Of a stretch of 23,289 nucleotides of DNA, positions 5,975 to 11,681 are shown piece after piece. Made by a program: the position numbers and the translations under genes. Every line of letters begins with the position of its first letter. Within the stretch, counting starts at the first letter, position 1. Under the pieces are notes generated by a model, which saw only the letters and a list, made by a program, of their open reading frames with translations, was not told the DNA's origin and did no database searches. The DNA comes from a virus. The stretch lies in the IMG/VR virus record IMGVR_UViG_3300032093_000868, positions 1-23,289 of that record; one strand, given 5' to 3'.

Positions 5975-6451
5975 TTATTTTGATAAAGTGATGGCTACGG
6001 ACGTTTTTGAAGTTTTGATAGCAGGGTTCATCTCTATTAACTCGCCAGTACTCTCGTCCAAAATTGTCTGTTTTGCTTTGAGCACTTTCAGTTGCTCTTC
6101 CAGTTCTTTTCTTTGGGAGGCAATAGTATCTTCCTTTGCCTTAATTTCATTCCACGCGGGGGTATTTTCAAAGTTATACCTAACCCCTACTTCTCTTTGC
6201 TGGAACGTAACCCCGTGACGAACAACACCAACTTTTGCTTCTACCCCATATAGGTCTAATTCTTCAACCGCTCTGTGGCGTAGTTCTTCCTTTGCAAGTT
6301 CTATCACCTGAGCCATAAACTCAAGATGAGCAAGTGTAGATAGTGTATCAATACTACCTTCCTGTACTTCATCCAAAAGTGATTGAGCGGTAGTTTTAAC
6401 TTGAGATTTGCTATAAATCTCATAACCTTTGGTTTTCTGTAAAGTGTTCAT
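5975..6451 (-). CDS. Hypothetical coiled-coil protein upstream of bet
   Basis: 158 residues. N-terminal helical region (QVKTTAQSLLDEVQEGSIDT, LAHLEFMAQVIELAKEELRH), a middle part with VEAKVGVVRHGVTFQQREVG, a coiled-coil segment (AKEDTIASQRKELEEQLKVL, about residues 105-125) and a Thr/Ser/Ile-rich tail. Proteins of this size, with an N-terminal helical part and a late coiled coil, often sit beside recombination genes in phages (Gp157-like position), but no confident family match can be made by eye. Same operon as bet; it starts 2 bp after the stop of 6453-6788. Confidence 0.65.
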   Translation of the reverse strand: MNTLQKTKGYEIYSKSQVKTTAQSLLDEVQEGSIDTLSTLAHLEFMAQVIELAKEELRHRAVEELDLYGVEAKVGVVRHGVTFQQREVGVRYNFENTPAWNEIKAKEDTIASQRKELEEQLKVLKAKQTILDESTGELIEMNPAIKTSKTSVAITLSK

Positions 6452-6452
6452 G

Positions 6453-6788
6453 TTAAAGTGAATTTAAAAGTTTTGTTTGGATTATATTTTTTAGCAGCGC
6501 ACCATATTCAGCACATGGTGAATTGCTAATGACCTTTAGAACAAATTCCTGTTCAATATCTTTCAGCTCTATGCGGGTAATCTTTCTACCCATCATATTT
6601 TCTCTATTTAGTTGCATGAGAATAAACTTAATCTCAATATCGCTAAACTTTTGAATGCAGTCTATAAATAGTGGCATATCTTTGTGCTTGTTGTTGTTTT
6701 CCGATTCATTTAGTGATTCGATAGCATGGTGGGAGTTGTTAGCTCCCGCCATTGCTTTTTTATGCTGTTTAATTTGGGAAGTTTTCTT
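6453..6788 (-). CDS. Hypothetical protein
   Basis: 111 residues from ATG 6788 (MKKTSQIKQHKKAMAGANNS). A longer form from ATG 6836 would overlap the upstream gene by 68 bp; the 6788 start gives 20 bp overlap and a typical MKK beginning, so it is preferred. N-terminal third is polar and Asn/Lys-rich, the rest helical (LFIDCIQKFSDIEIKFILMQ, RIELKDIEQEFVLKVI). No family recognised. Lies in the leftward operon between two unknown genes. Confidence 0.6.
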   Translation of the reverse strand, partial: KKTSQIKQHKKAMAGANNSHHAIESLNESENNNKHKDMPLFIDCIQKFSDIEIKFILMQLNRENMMGRKITRIELKDIEQEFVLKVISNSPCAEYGALLKNIIQTKLLNSL

Positions 6789-7320
6789 CATCTTTATCAT
6801 AGAAAGGAAATTCATATTTATATAAAATTTCGTCAATTACTTCATTCCAGCTACTCATGGTTGAAGATACTTTCATTTGCCCTGTATCATCTACTGCTAT
6901 CATATTGTCACCGAGCAACAAAAATGTTTGGCAAGTATCGTCATTACGGCCTACTTTTTTCGCTCCAGCAAGTTGAAGGTTTAAGATAGCTTGCTTGCAT
7001 GTATTGTTATGGTGCGTAATAGCGTATTTACCGAAGTCTACTTCGTGAACTGATATAACCCCTTCAAAATATTCGGTAGTTCCATCAGCGGCCTCCAGCG
7101 TGCATTTTCCAACAAAATACTCATTAACAAAAGTTCCATTAAAATGAGTAACTTTCGGTGGCATAAAGTCGAAGTGTTCAAAATCTGACGGAATAAGTTC
7201 AATTAACGCTGGTTCTAATGGGTTAATTTGGCTCAGGTAATAGAAGCGTACCGCATCCATTGCATCGTTAAATTCATGGGTAGTAATTTGCTCCCCTCTA
7301 ACAAGGTGTACTTTGTGCAT
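6769..7320 (-). CDS. Hypothetical protein
   Basis: 183 residues, acidic, mixed alpha/beta (MHKVHLVRGEQITTHEFNDA at the start, MDAVRFYYLSQINPLEP, NEVIDEILYKYEFPFYDKDE near the end). No motif recognised. The ATG at 7320 is preceded at 10 nt by a variant (ATCACTTAAA) of the leader element seen before the genes at 7489 and 9701. Stop is 20 bp inside the next gene. Confidence 0.65.
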   Translation of the reverse strand: MHKVHLVRGEQITTHEFNDAMDAVRFYYLSQINPLEPALIELIPSDFEHFDFMPPKVTHFNGTFVNEYFVGKCTLEAADGTTEYFEGVISVHEVDFGKYAITHHNNTCKQAILNLQLAGAKKVGRNDDTCQTFLLLGDNMIAVDDTGQMKVSSTMSSWNEVIDEILYKYEFPFYDKDEENFPN

Positions 7321-7345
7321 AGTGTAAAATTTAAGTGATTGTTGA

Positions 7346-7489
7346 TTATGAATTTAAAACTTCGATTTCAGAGTCTGAAAGATAAAAAAAGAAGCCATTA
7401 TCTAATTTAATATAGTTGTCATGGGCTTCCACTATCTTGCTACCGACTAATAATTTTATAGCAGCATGATTAAATCGTTGAGATTGCAT
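7346..7489 (-). CDS. Small hypothetical protein, 47 residues
   Basis: A short reading frame from ATG 7489 to TAA 7346, product MQSQRFNHAAIKLLVGSKIV and on to SEIEVLNS. It resembles a compact beta-rich domain (AIKLLVGSKIVEAHDNYIKL, then DNGFFFYLSDSEIE). It is supported by position: first gene after a full consensus promoter (7530-7561), with the 13-nt leader element 10 nt before its ATG, exactly as in the DUF932 gene. Function unknown. The next gene begins 25 bp after its stop. Confidence 0.7.
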   Translation of the reverse strand: MQSQRFNHAAIKLLVGSKIVEAHDNYIKLDNGFFFYLSDSEIEVLNS

Positions 7490-7499
7490 AAGGTGTGAT

Positions 7500-7512
7500 T
7501 TTAAGTGTTTAT
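7500..7512 (-). promoter_or_regulatory. Leader element copy (5'-UTR of 7489 gene)
   Basis: On the minus strand ATAAACACTTAAA, ending 10 nt before the ATG at 7489. An identical 13-mer lies 10 nt before the ATG at 9701, and its exact complement occurs in the candidate small RNA (8146-8158). Confidence 0.6.
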
Positions 7513-7529
7513 TGATTAAATTATCGCCA

Positions 7530-7561
7530 CAAAGGTAATATCTTTTTTATACAAAAGTCAA
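7530..7561 (-). promoter_or_regulatory. Bacteroidetes-type promoter for the main leftward operon
   Basis: Minus strand: TTG (7559-7561), 21-nt spacer, TACCTTTG (7530-7537). The extended -33 region TTGACTTTTG is identical to that at 9745-9776 and to the + strand promoter at 8087. Expected start of transcription about 7523, giving a leader of about 34 nt before the 7489 ATG. Confidence 0.75.
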
Positions 7562-7602
7562 ATAATTTTGATAAATAGATATTAACATTTTTGTGTTTGT
7601 TC

Positions 7603-7830
7603 TCATGTACTTTTCAATATTTTTTGAATACTATCCGTTGTTTCGAGTCGCATGATTTCCACGAACACATGAAAGGACTCTTTCTGAAATAGCTCGATTA
7701 CCTGCTGGCTTGCTTCGATTTTCGTCAATACCCACATGGCGCGGTCATAGTCATAATTGGTGATTCTAATTTCGTTGTCATATAGAATTTTAGCTAAATT
7801 ATCAATTGCTTTTTTTTCTAAGTGTACCAT
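7603..7830 (-). CDS. Hypothetical protein
   Basis: 75 residues (MVHLEKKAIDNLAKILYDNE; RAMWVLTKIEASQQVIELFQ; FVEIMRLETTDSIQKILKST), predicted all-helical. No family recognised. Begins 7 bp after the stop of 7838-8074, and the last gene before the 7530-7561 promoter region. Codon use and AT content match the neighbouring small early genes. Confidence 0.6.
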   Translation of the reverse strand: MVHLEKKAIDNLAKILYDNEIRITNYDYDRAMWVLTKIEASQQVIELFQKESFHVFVEIMRLETTDSIQKILKST

Positions 7831-7837
7831 ATCAATT

Positions 7838-8074
7838 TTATTTTTTTATTTTAAAGAAAGTTTTAATAATATCACAAGTATCAGGTTCAAACCATTGTTC
7901 CAGATTTTCTGTAAAATGCTTTACATAATCATGCACGGAATTGATAGAGCGTATTTCCTGAAATATCTTTTTAGCTTGGTTTAATTGGCCGTTAAAATAA
8001 CTTTCAACCAAATACTGGTAAATCTCTTTTTCGCTTCTTAAACCATAGCTGGTATATATATCTTCTATGTTCAT
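7838..8074 (-). CDS. Hypothetical protein
   Basis: 78 residues (MNIEDIYTSYGLRSEKEIYQ; NGQLNQAKKIFQEIRSINSV; FEPDTCDIIKTFFKIKK), helical, with a tetratricopeptide-like feel but only one possible helix pair. No family recognised. Its leader carries AACACTTAA 5 nt before the ATG, overlapping the divergent + strand promoter of the candidate small RNA, so expression of this gene and the RNA may interfere. Confidence 0.6.
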   Translation of the reverse strand: MNIEDIYTSYGLRSEKEIYQYLVESYFNGQLNQAKKIFQEIRSINSVHDYVKHFTENLEQWFEPDTCDIIKTFFKIKK

Positions 8075-8086
8075 AAGAGTTAAGTG

Positions 8087-8116
8087 TTGACTTTTGTTTT
8101 TATGACTTTATATTTG
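8087..8116 (+). promoter_or_regulatory. Consensus promoter for candidate small RNA
   Basis: TTG (8087-8089), 19-nt spacer, TATATTTG (8109-8116) on the + strand, a textbook Bacteroidetes promoter with the same extended TTGACTTTTG as the two leftward promoters. It points away from the leftward genes and no + strand gene follows; start of transcription expected near 8122. Confidence 0.75.
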
Positions 8117-8120
8117 CAGC

Positions 8121-8156
8121 GTGTATATTTAAGTGTTTGTGTATATTTAAGTGTTT
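8121..8156. repeat. Perfect tandem duplication, 2 x 18 bp
   Basis: GTGTATATTTAAGTGTTT repeated without any change at 8121-8138 and 8139-8156. Each contains TTTAAGTGTTT, the complement of the early-gene leader element. Confidence 0.9.
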
Positions 8157-8196
8157 ATAGCTAAGCCCCCCCAAACGAGAGGGGGCTTAACTTTTT
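8122..8196 (+). ncRNA. Candidate antisense small RNA with tandem 18-nt units
   Basis: About 75 nt between a consensus promoter and a hairpin plus T5 terminator, with no reading frame of note. The 5' half is two perfect copies of GTGTATATTTAAGTGTTT (8121-8138, 8139-8156); the 3' half is the terminator hairpin. The sequence TTTAAGTGTTTAT at 8146-8158 is the exact complement of the leader element found 10 nt before the start codons at 9701 and 7489; the first unit pairs over 11 nt. It could therefore pair in trans with those mRNA leaders and alter translation or stability. Existence and targets are inferred from sequence only. Confidence 0.5.
8162..8196 (+). terminator. Intrinsic terminator (possibly bidirectional)
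   Basis: 9-bp stem TAAGCCCCC / GGGGGCTTA (8162-8170 and 8181-8189) with a 10-nt loop, then CTTTTT on the + strand (T5 at 8192-8196). No T-run follows on the minus strand, so it best ends the + strand transcript; it may also slow leftward transcription from the 8210-8455 gene. Confidence 0.75.
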
Positions 8197-8209
8197 AAAA
8201 CACACACAA

Positions 8210-8455
8210 CTACCCATTGTAAATTGCTAAAAATTTCCGTGGGTTAATATCTGATTGAATCAGCTCAAAATTGTTTTGTAAAATTTCTGTTTTCATCTTT
8301 TCAATACATTCCTCATAGGTTTTGTCAATTTCAAAATTGAAACAATATGCACCAAATTTATTTTGAGCAATCGGTGAAAAGTATCCTTTAAGGTAATACT
8401 TAAAGTAAAAGTCTCTGTAAAAATTCGATGCGTTTATTTTTTTATCTATTGTCAT
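8210..8455 (-). CDS. Hypothetical protein
   Basis: 81 residues (MTIDKKINASNFYRDFYFKY; GAYCFNFEIDKTYEECIEKM; QSDINPRKFLAIYNG), mixed alpha/beta, rich in aromatic residues. No family recognised. Third gene of the transcription unit that starts at the 9745-9776 promoter; its stop is followed by the hairpin at 8162-8189. Confidence 0.6.
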   Translation of the reverse strand: MTIDKKINASNFYRDFYFKYYLKGYFSPIAQNKFGAYCFNFEIDKTYEECIEKMKTEILQNNFELIQSDINPRKFLAIYNG

Positions 8456-8475
8456 GGCGTGTATTTTTAAATTGA

Positions 8476-8700
8476 TTAATTATACTTTACTTGATTAATT
8501 TCCATTTTCATCCGATTCATTTGGCGTACTATATACGCGGCCTCTTCATCCGTTAATTCATACCAAGATGCCCGTATTTCATTCTCATGCTTCCTATATT
8601 GGATGCACAGGTTACTGGCAAAGTGTAGCAGGAATAAGGCCGTATCTAAATCGGTTTTGAGAGCTATGTAAGGGGCTTTTTGTTCTAAATAAATATCCAT
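8476..8700 (-). CDS. Hypothetical protein
   Basis: 74 residues (MDIYLEQKAPYIALKTDLDT; ALFLLHFASNLCIQYRKHEN; ELTDEEAAYIVRQMNRMKME), mainly helical. No family recognised. Follows the DUF932 gene after a 74-bp gap that holds a stem-loop (8731-8754). Confidence 0.6.
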   Translation of the reverse strand: MDIYLEQKAPYIALKTDLDTALFLLHFASNLCIQYRKHENEIRASWYELTDEEAAYIVRQMNRMKMEINQVKYN

Positions 8701-8730
8701 AGGTAAATAGAAGGTGAGTAGGGGTAAATA

Positions 8731-8754
8731 GGGCGATACCGAATTGTACCGCCC
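8731..8754 (-). terminator. Stem-loop after DUF932 gene
   Basis: In the minus-strand RNA, GGGCGGUAC / GUAUCGCCC pair over 9 bp (one G.U) around loop AAUUCG, 21 nt after the DUF932 stop. On the + strand one pair is an A.C mismatch, so the structure belongs to the leftward transcript. No T-run follows: partial terminator, processing site or mRNA-stability hairpin. Confidence 0.45.
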
Positions 8755-8774
8755 ATTGAGTTTATTTTGATTGA

Positions 8775-9701
8775 TTAGGCAATAACTTCGCTCAGGTATG
8801 CAAAAGCGGTTGCATCCATTTTTTGAGCCTGTCCTATCAATTTACTTTCAGTTCTACCCTCTGCTCGATTTGGTGCTGATTGAACGTGTGAAGTGTAGTG
8901 TGTAACACCTGAAATAAGCCCCCACAACGTGTTGCCTTTGTAACTCATTTCACGCTTGATAGATGAAAGTAAACTTTCGGCAAGATTAATTTTACGGGTC
9001 GAATAGTTCTCTTTTAGTTCGTTCGGACGTTGATTAATATCAATTTCCAGCGTACGCTTCACTACTTCGGTTATGTGCTGAGGTGTAACAGCTACGTTTG
9101 CCATAGCGAAAAACTTTTCATACAGACTCTTTTCTTCCATTTTAAGTCCCTCAATCTGGCGTTTAGCGGCCTCAATGCGTTCATGCATGGATGAAGTGTG
9201 GCGTATACGACTCATGTTCTTTGAACGGGCCGCTGCAAAGAAAGTATTCTTGCAACTGATAGTAAAACCAAGCGAGCCGAAAGATAGGGAGGTAGTACAA
9301 TCGTGTGAATTTACCGCTGTGATATACCTGTTAATGGTATCGTTGTTTTCGCCGATGCCATACACGCTATCCGACTCAAGTTGAATGTAAACTTTGCGCC
9401 CACCGTCCATTTGTCCACCTTTGTGTATTTTGTAGTCAAAGGTATTAGCAAGAGATTCGCATAGCTCAACCATTTCCTCATTCTGAAAGATTTGGTAACC
9501 GTCACTAACTACTGCGAGCACCTCCGAATTGTCGGCACGCTGGTTAGCAAAATAGTCTACTGGTGTACCGTCAGGTGTGTATAGCTGTACACGATTAACG
9601 CGCCAATCTAAACCTACTTCCTGAAGCGTGCTGATGCTTGATGCCTGCGTAGATTCGATGCTTGACAACAAAGAGTCGATTGAAGAAAATTGTGTGTTCA
9701 T
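8775..9701 (-). CDS. DUF932-family phage/plasmid protein
   Basis: 308 residues from ATG 9701. An in-frame ATG at 9776 would extend it by 25 residues, but that stretch contains the promoter (9745-9776) and the leader element, so 9701 is chosen. Features of the DUF932 family (phage/plasmid-like proteins of unknown function): EVLAVVSDGYQIFQNEEMVE (about residues 60-80), GGRKVYIQLE, NRYITAVNSHDCTTSLSFGS and GFTISCKNTFFAAAR (about 117-158), then a helical C-terminal half and TLWGLISGVTHYTSHVQSAP near the end. First gene of its transcription unit, so made early and probably in quantity. Function of the family is unknown. Confidence 0.8.
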   Translation of the reverse strand: MNTQFSSIDSLLSSIESTQASSISTLQEVGLDWRVNRVQLYTPDGTPVDYFANQRADNSEVLAVVSDGYQIFQNEEMVELCESLANTFDYKIHKGGQMDGGRKVYIQLESDSVYGIGENNDTINRYITAVNSHDCTTSLSFGSLGFTISCKNTFFAAARSKNMSRIRHTSSMHERIEAAKRQIEGLKMEEKSLYEKFFAMANVAVTPQHITEVVKRTLEIDINQRPNELKENYSTRKINLAESLLSSIKREMSYKGNTLWGLISGVTHYTSHVQSAPNRAEGRTESKLIGQAQKMDATAFAYLSEVIA

Positions 9702-9711
9702 TGAATAAAAT

Positions 9712-9724
9712 TTTAAGTGTTTAT
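9712..9724 (-). promoter_or_regulatory. Leader element copy (5'-UTR of DUF932 gene)
   Basis: Minus strand ATAAACACTTAAA, ending 10 nt before the ATG at 9701; identical in sequence and spacing to the element before the 7489 gene and complementary to 8146-8158 of the candidate small RNA. Confidence 0.6.
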
Positions 9725-9744
9725 GTTGTTTTGAATTGCGGCGG

Positions 9745-9776
9745 CAAATATATATGCGCCGATTTGCAAAAGTCAA
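9745..9776 (-). promoter_or_regulatory. Bacteroidetes-type promoter for DUF932 transcription unit
   Basis: Minus strand TTG (9774-9776), 21-nt spacer, TATATTTG (9745-9752); extended -33 TTGACTTTTG as at 7530-7561. Predicted start about 9738, leader of about 37 nt. Confidence 0.75.
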
Positions 9777-10034
9777 GAAAAAAATGAAAAAAAAGCAAAC
9801 TTTTTTGTACTTGGTTGATTTTCAATGAATTCATCATGTACGTCATAGGTGTGTTTGTATATATGCGCTCATGTACGCACGCGAATTTCAATAGCACGCT
9901 CATGTGTGAAATTCAACAACCCCCTCATAGGTACGGGCGTAAAAAAAAAAAATTTTTTTTTGATTTTCATTTTTCACTTCATGCCTCATGGGCGTTTTTC
10001 ACGTACCCCCTCATAGGCGTTTTCGGGAGCGCAA

Positions 10035-10175
10035 ATGTGCGGGTATGTATGCACGATTGCACACAGGTGTATACACATACCCACGCGCCCACGTGCACAT
10101 GCCCACATGCATACGCGCATGTGTACACCCGCACCCGTGCACATACGCACGCACGCACGTACGTACGCACACAAC
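10035..10175. repeat. Alternating purine-pyrimidine (CA/TG/CG) tract
   Basis: About 140 bp dominated by GTATGCAC, ACACATAC, GTGCACATG, ACGCACGCACGTACGTACGC and similar steps. Such sequence can adopt left-handed (Z) DNA. Strikingly different from the AT-rich surroundings. Confidence 0.7.
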
Positions 10176-10219
10176 GCAAAGAGCAACCCAGAAACGAGCC
10201 AACCAACCACCACCGATTG

Positions 10220-10251
10220 AAACACCCAGGAGGGGAAAAACACCCAGGAGG
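10220..10251. repeat. 14-bp direct repeat
   Basis: AACACCCAGGAGGG appears twice, separated by a few A/G bases. Followed by two related CACCCCAGAAA motifs. Function unknown. Confidence 0.6.
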
Positions 10252-10410
10252 GAAGCACCCCAGAAACGCACCACAACCGCACGTTGATACACCCCAGAAA
10301 GCAAGCCCAAACGGGCCAAAAAACGCACGCCAGTAAAAAAAAATTAGGGGTTTAAATTACTGAAAGTAAATAAGTTACTAAAAAAGTTTAGGCTAAAGTG
10401 AATTTTTTTC

Positions 10411-10440
10411 TTGCTTTTGTGTTTTTCTCAATTATCTTTG
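10411..10440 (+). promoter_or_regulatory. Bacteroidetes-type promoter for rightward operon
   Basis: TTG (10411-10413), 19-nt spacer, TATCTTTG (10433-10440). Start of transcription predicted near 10446, exactly where a stem-loop begins. Drives 10488-12752. Confidence 0.75.
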
Positions 10441-10445
10441 CCCCG

Positions 10446-10464
10446 CCTTTCAACGGTTGAGAGG
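10446..10464 (+). promoter_or_regulatory. 5'-end stem-loop in rightward mRNA leader
   Basis: CCTTTCAA / TTGAGAGG form an 8-bp stem (one G.U) around a CGG loop at the predicted 5' end of the transcript. Might protect the mRNA from 5' decay or be a regulatory site. Confidence 0.45.
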
Positions 10465-10487
10465 TATAAACACAAAAACACAACACA

Positions 10488-10823
10488 ATGAAAAAGACAC
10501 GCGTTAAAATCATCAACAGCCGCCCGACAATCAAAGTCGGCGACATCGTAACCTTCACAACGCCAGAAGGTAAAACGGTAACGGAAGTAGTAAGTTACAC
10601 AAAGGGTGGAATAATAGAAGGCCAAAAATACGACCTCAGCTGCGTTGATAACCTCCGCAAGATAGGACAAGTATTTTTTGCGCTATTGTTGGCAGTAGCC
10701 CTCAATTCATGCGGCATCAGTAGCAACGCAACCCACCACCACCAGCAGCACCTCAAGAGCAAACACACAGGAGCGCACCACCTAAACAGCACCAACCGCG
10801 GTTGTGGTTGGGCTAACAACTAA
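10488..10823 (+). CDS. Hypothetical protein with internal lipobox-like segment
   Basis: 111 residues. Residues 1-60 look like a small soluble beta domain (KVGDIVTFTTPEGKTVTEVV, SYTKGGIIEGQKYDLS). Residues about 61-75 (VFFALLLAVALNSCG) look like the hydrophobic core and lipobox of a lipoprotein signal peptide, and the tail is His/Asn/Cys-rich (SNATHHHQQHLKSK, NRGCGWANN), as in tiny Bacteroidetes lipoproteins. The fusion is unusual: no ATG precedes the signal-like part. A T6 run at 10673-10678 marks the join. First gene of the rightward operon; composition rich in A and C. Function unknown. Confidence 0.6.
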   Translation: MKKTRVKIINSRPTIKVGDIVTFTTPEGKTVTEVVSYTKGGIIEGQKYDLSCVDNLRKIGQVFFALLLAVALNSCGISSNATHHHQQHLKSKHTGAHHLNSTNRGCGWANN

Positions 10824-10834
10824 ACAACCAACAC

Positions 10835-10858
10835 GGGCGGGTTGAAAGATACCCGCCC
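10835..10858 (+). terminator. Strong stem-loop after 10488-10823
   Basis: GGGCGGGT / ACCCGCCC, 8 perfect base pairs with an 8-nt loop, 11 nt after the stop. No T-run follows, so it may be an attenuator or mRNA-processing/stability hairpin between the first and second genes of the operon. Confidence 0.55.
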
Positions 10859-10889
10859 TAATTAATAACCCCATAAAACACCCAATAAG

Positions 10890-11438
10890 ATGAAACAGTA
10901 TTACAGCACCAGCAGAACAGTAACCGTTGAAAATTATCCATACGGGTACAATTTACGCACCACCTTAACCCACTCTTTAGAGTTTAAGAGCGGCAAAGGC
11001 TTTCGCCACGTAACGCAAACCGTAAACCCGAAAACGGGCCGATTAAATAACCCGAAACGCGGCACATACTACCCAATAATGTTATTGGGCACAGATAGCC
11101 AAACCAACTACACCCGAAGCTATGTGTTAAACCCAAACAGCGCGGAAACAGTAAATATTGCGGCCGATTGGATGCACCAAAAATACAGCCTATTTCAACA
11201 CCGCGAAATCGTGCACATTGCAACGCACCTGCTAAAGGTATTGAAGGCCGACACTTATTGCCGTGTTGCTTATTGTGGAAGCGAAGCGGCCGAGATTTTG
11301 CCATATTACAAACAAGCGGTTGAAGCACTTGCCAAGATAGCAAGCACAGGAGCAAACCACTTCGACCAAGTGCAGGTAGATACATTCGCGCTCGATGCGC
11401 TTAAAGTGCCAGACTTTCAACCATTCAAAGCAGTTTAA
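10890..11438 (+). CDS. Hypothetical protein
   Basis: 182 residues. N-terminal half is rich in Tyr/Thr/Asn and beta-like (RTVTVENYPYGYNLRTTLTH, KTGRLNNPKRGTYYPIMLLG); C-terminal half helical (REIVHIATHLLKVLKADTYC, YYKQAVEALAKIASTGANHF). No family recognised. The A/C-rich leader CCCATAAAACACCC before the ATG is similar to that of the next gene. G+C content and codon endings are higher in C than in the flanking phage arms, as for the whole operon. Confidence 0.65.
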   Translation: MKQYYSTSRTVTVENYPYGYNLRTTLTHSLEFKSGKGFRHVTQTVNPKTGRLNNPKRGTYYPIMLLGTDSQTNYTRSYVLNPNSAETVNIAADWMHQKYSLFQHREIVHIATHLLKVLKADTYCRVAYCGSEAAEILPYYKQAVEALAKIASTGANHFDQVQVDTFALDALKVPDFQPFKAV

Positions 11439-11463
11439 TAATAACCCATAAACACCAAACACA

Positions 11464-11661
11464 ATGTACACACTAATTTTCAAAAACTACGCAACCAGCC
11501 ACGCCCAGTTAACCACGTTCAGCAATATTGCCGAAGCACTCAAGCACTTTACCGAGCGATGCGAGCAACACGGCCTAAGTTACCGCCCCGACAACCTTGG
11601 CAACTTTTACGGCAGCAGCACAGCCAGCGAAATAGAAGTTGAACTAATCACCGAATTTTAA
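11464..11661 (+). CDS. Small hypothetical protein
   Basis: 65 residues (MYTLIFKNYATSHAQLTTFS, NIAEALKHFTERCEQHGLSY, RPDNLGNFYGSSTASEIEVE). Compact alpha/beta domain: beta strand, helix, then strands. No family recognised. Leader CCCATAAACACC precedes the ATG. Third gene of the rightward operon. Confidence 0.6.
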   Translation: MYTLIFKNYATSHAQLTTFSNIAEALKHFTERCEQHGLSYRPDNLGNFYGSSTASEIEVELITEF

Positions 11662-11681
11662 CCCCTTAACACACACAACCA

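Larger units (their letters stand above)
9777..10410. other. Gene-free control region with repeats, divergent-promoter interval
   Basis: No convincing gene between the leftward promoter (9745-9776) and the rightward promoter (10411-10440). Contents: repeated CTCATGT motifs (9860-9910), two copies of CCCCCTCATAGG (9920-9931 and 10006-10017), CCTCATRGGCGTTTT twice 25 bp apart (9984 and 10009), an A12T9 tract (9941-9961), a long alternating purine/pyrimidine stretch (about 10035-10175), then A/C-rich DNA with two copies of AACACCCAGGAGGG (10220-10251). Open frames here on both strands reflect lack of stop codons in low-complexity sequence. Could hold operators or a replication/packaging site. 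Confidence 0.6.

Noticed and set aside
8121-8156. CRISPR-like repeats
   Set aside because: Only two adjacent 18-bp copies with no spacer between them and no cas genes anywhere in the window.
9702-9776. N-terminal extension of the DUF932 protein to an ATG at 9776
   Set aside because: This DNA holds the promoter and leader element, and the extension is basic and unlike the family's N-terminus.
9815-10336. A 173-codon + strand frame and several overlapping frames on both strands
   Set aside because: Product is low-complexity His/Thr/Arg/Pro sequence; all frames are open at once because the alternating CA/TG DNA lacks stop codons. No sensible start context.
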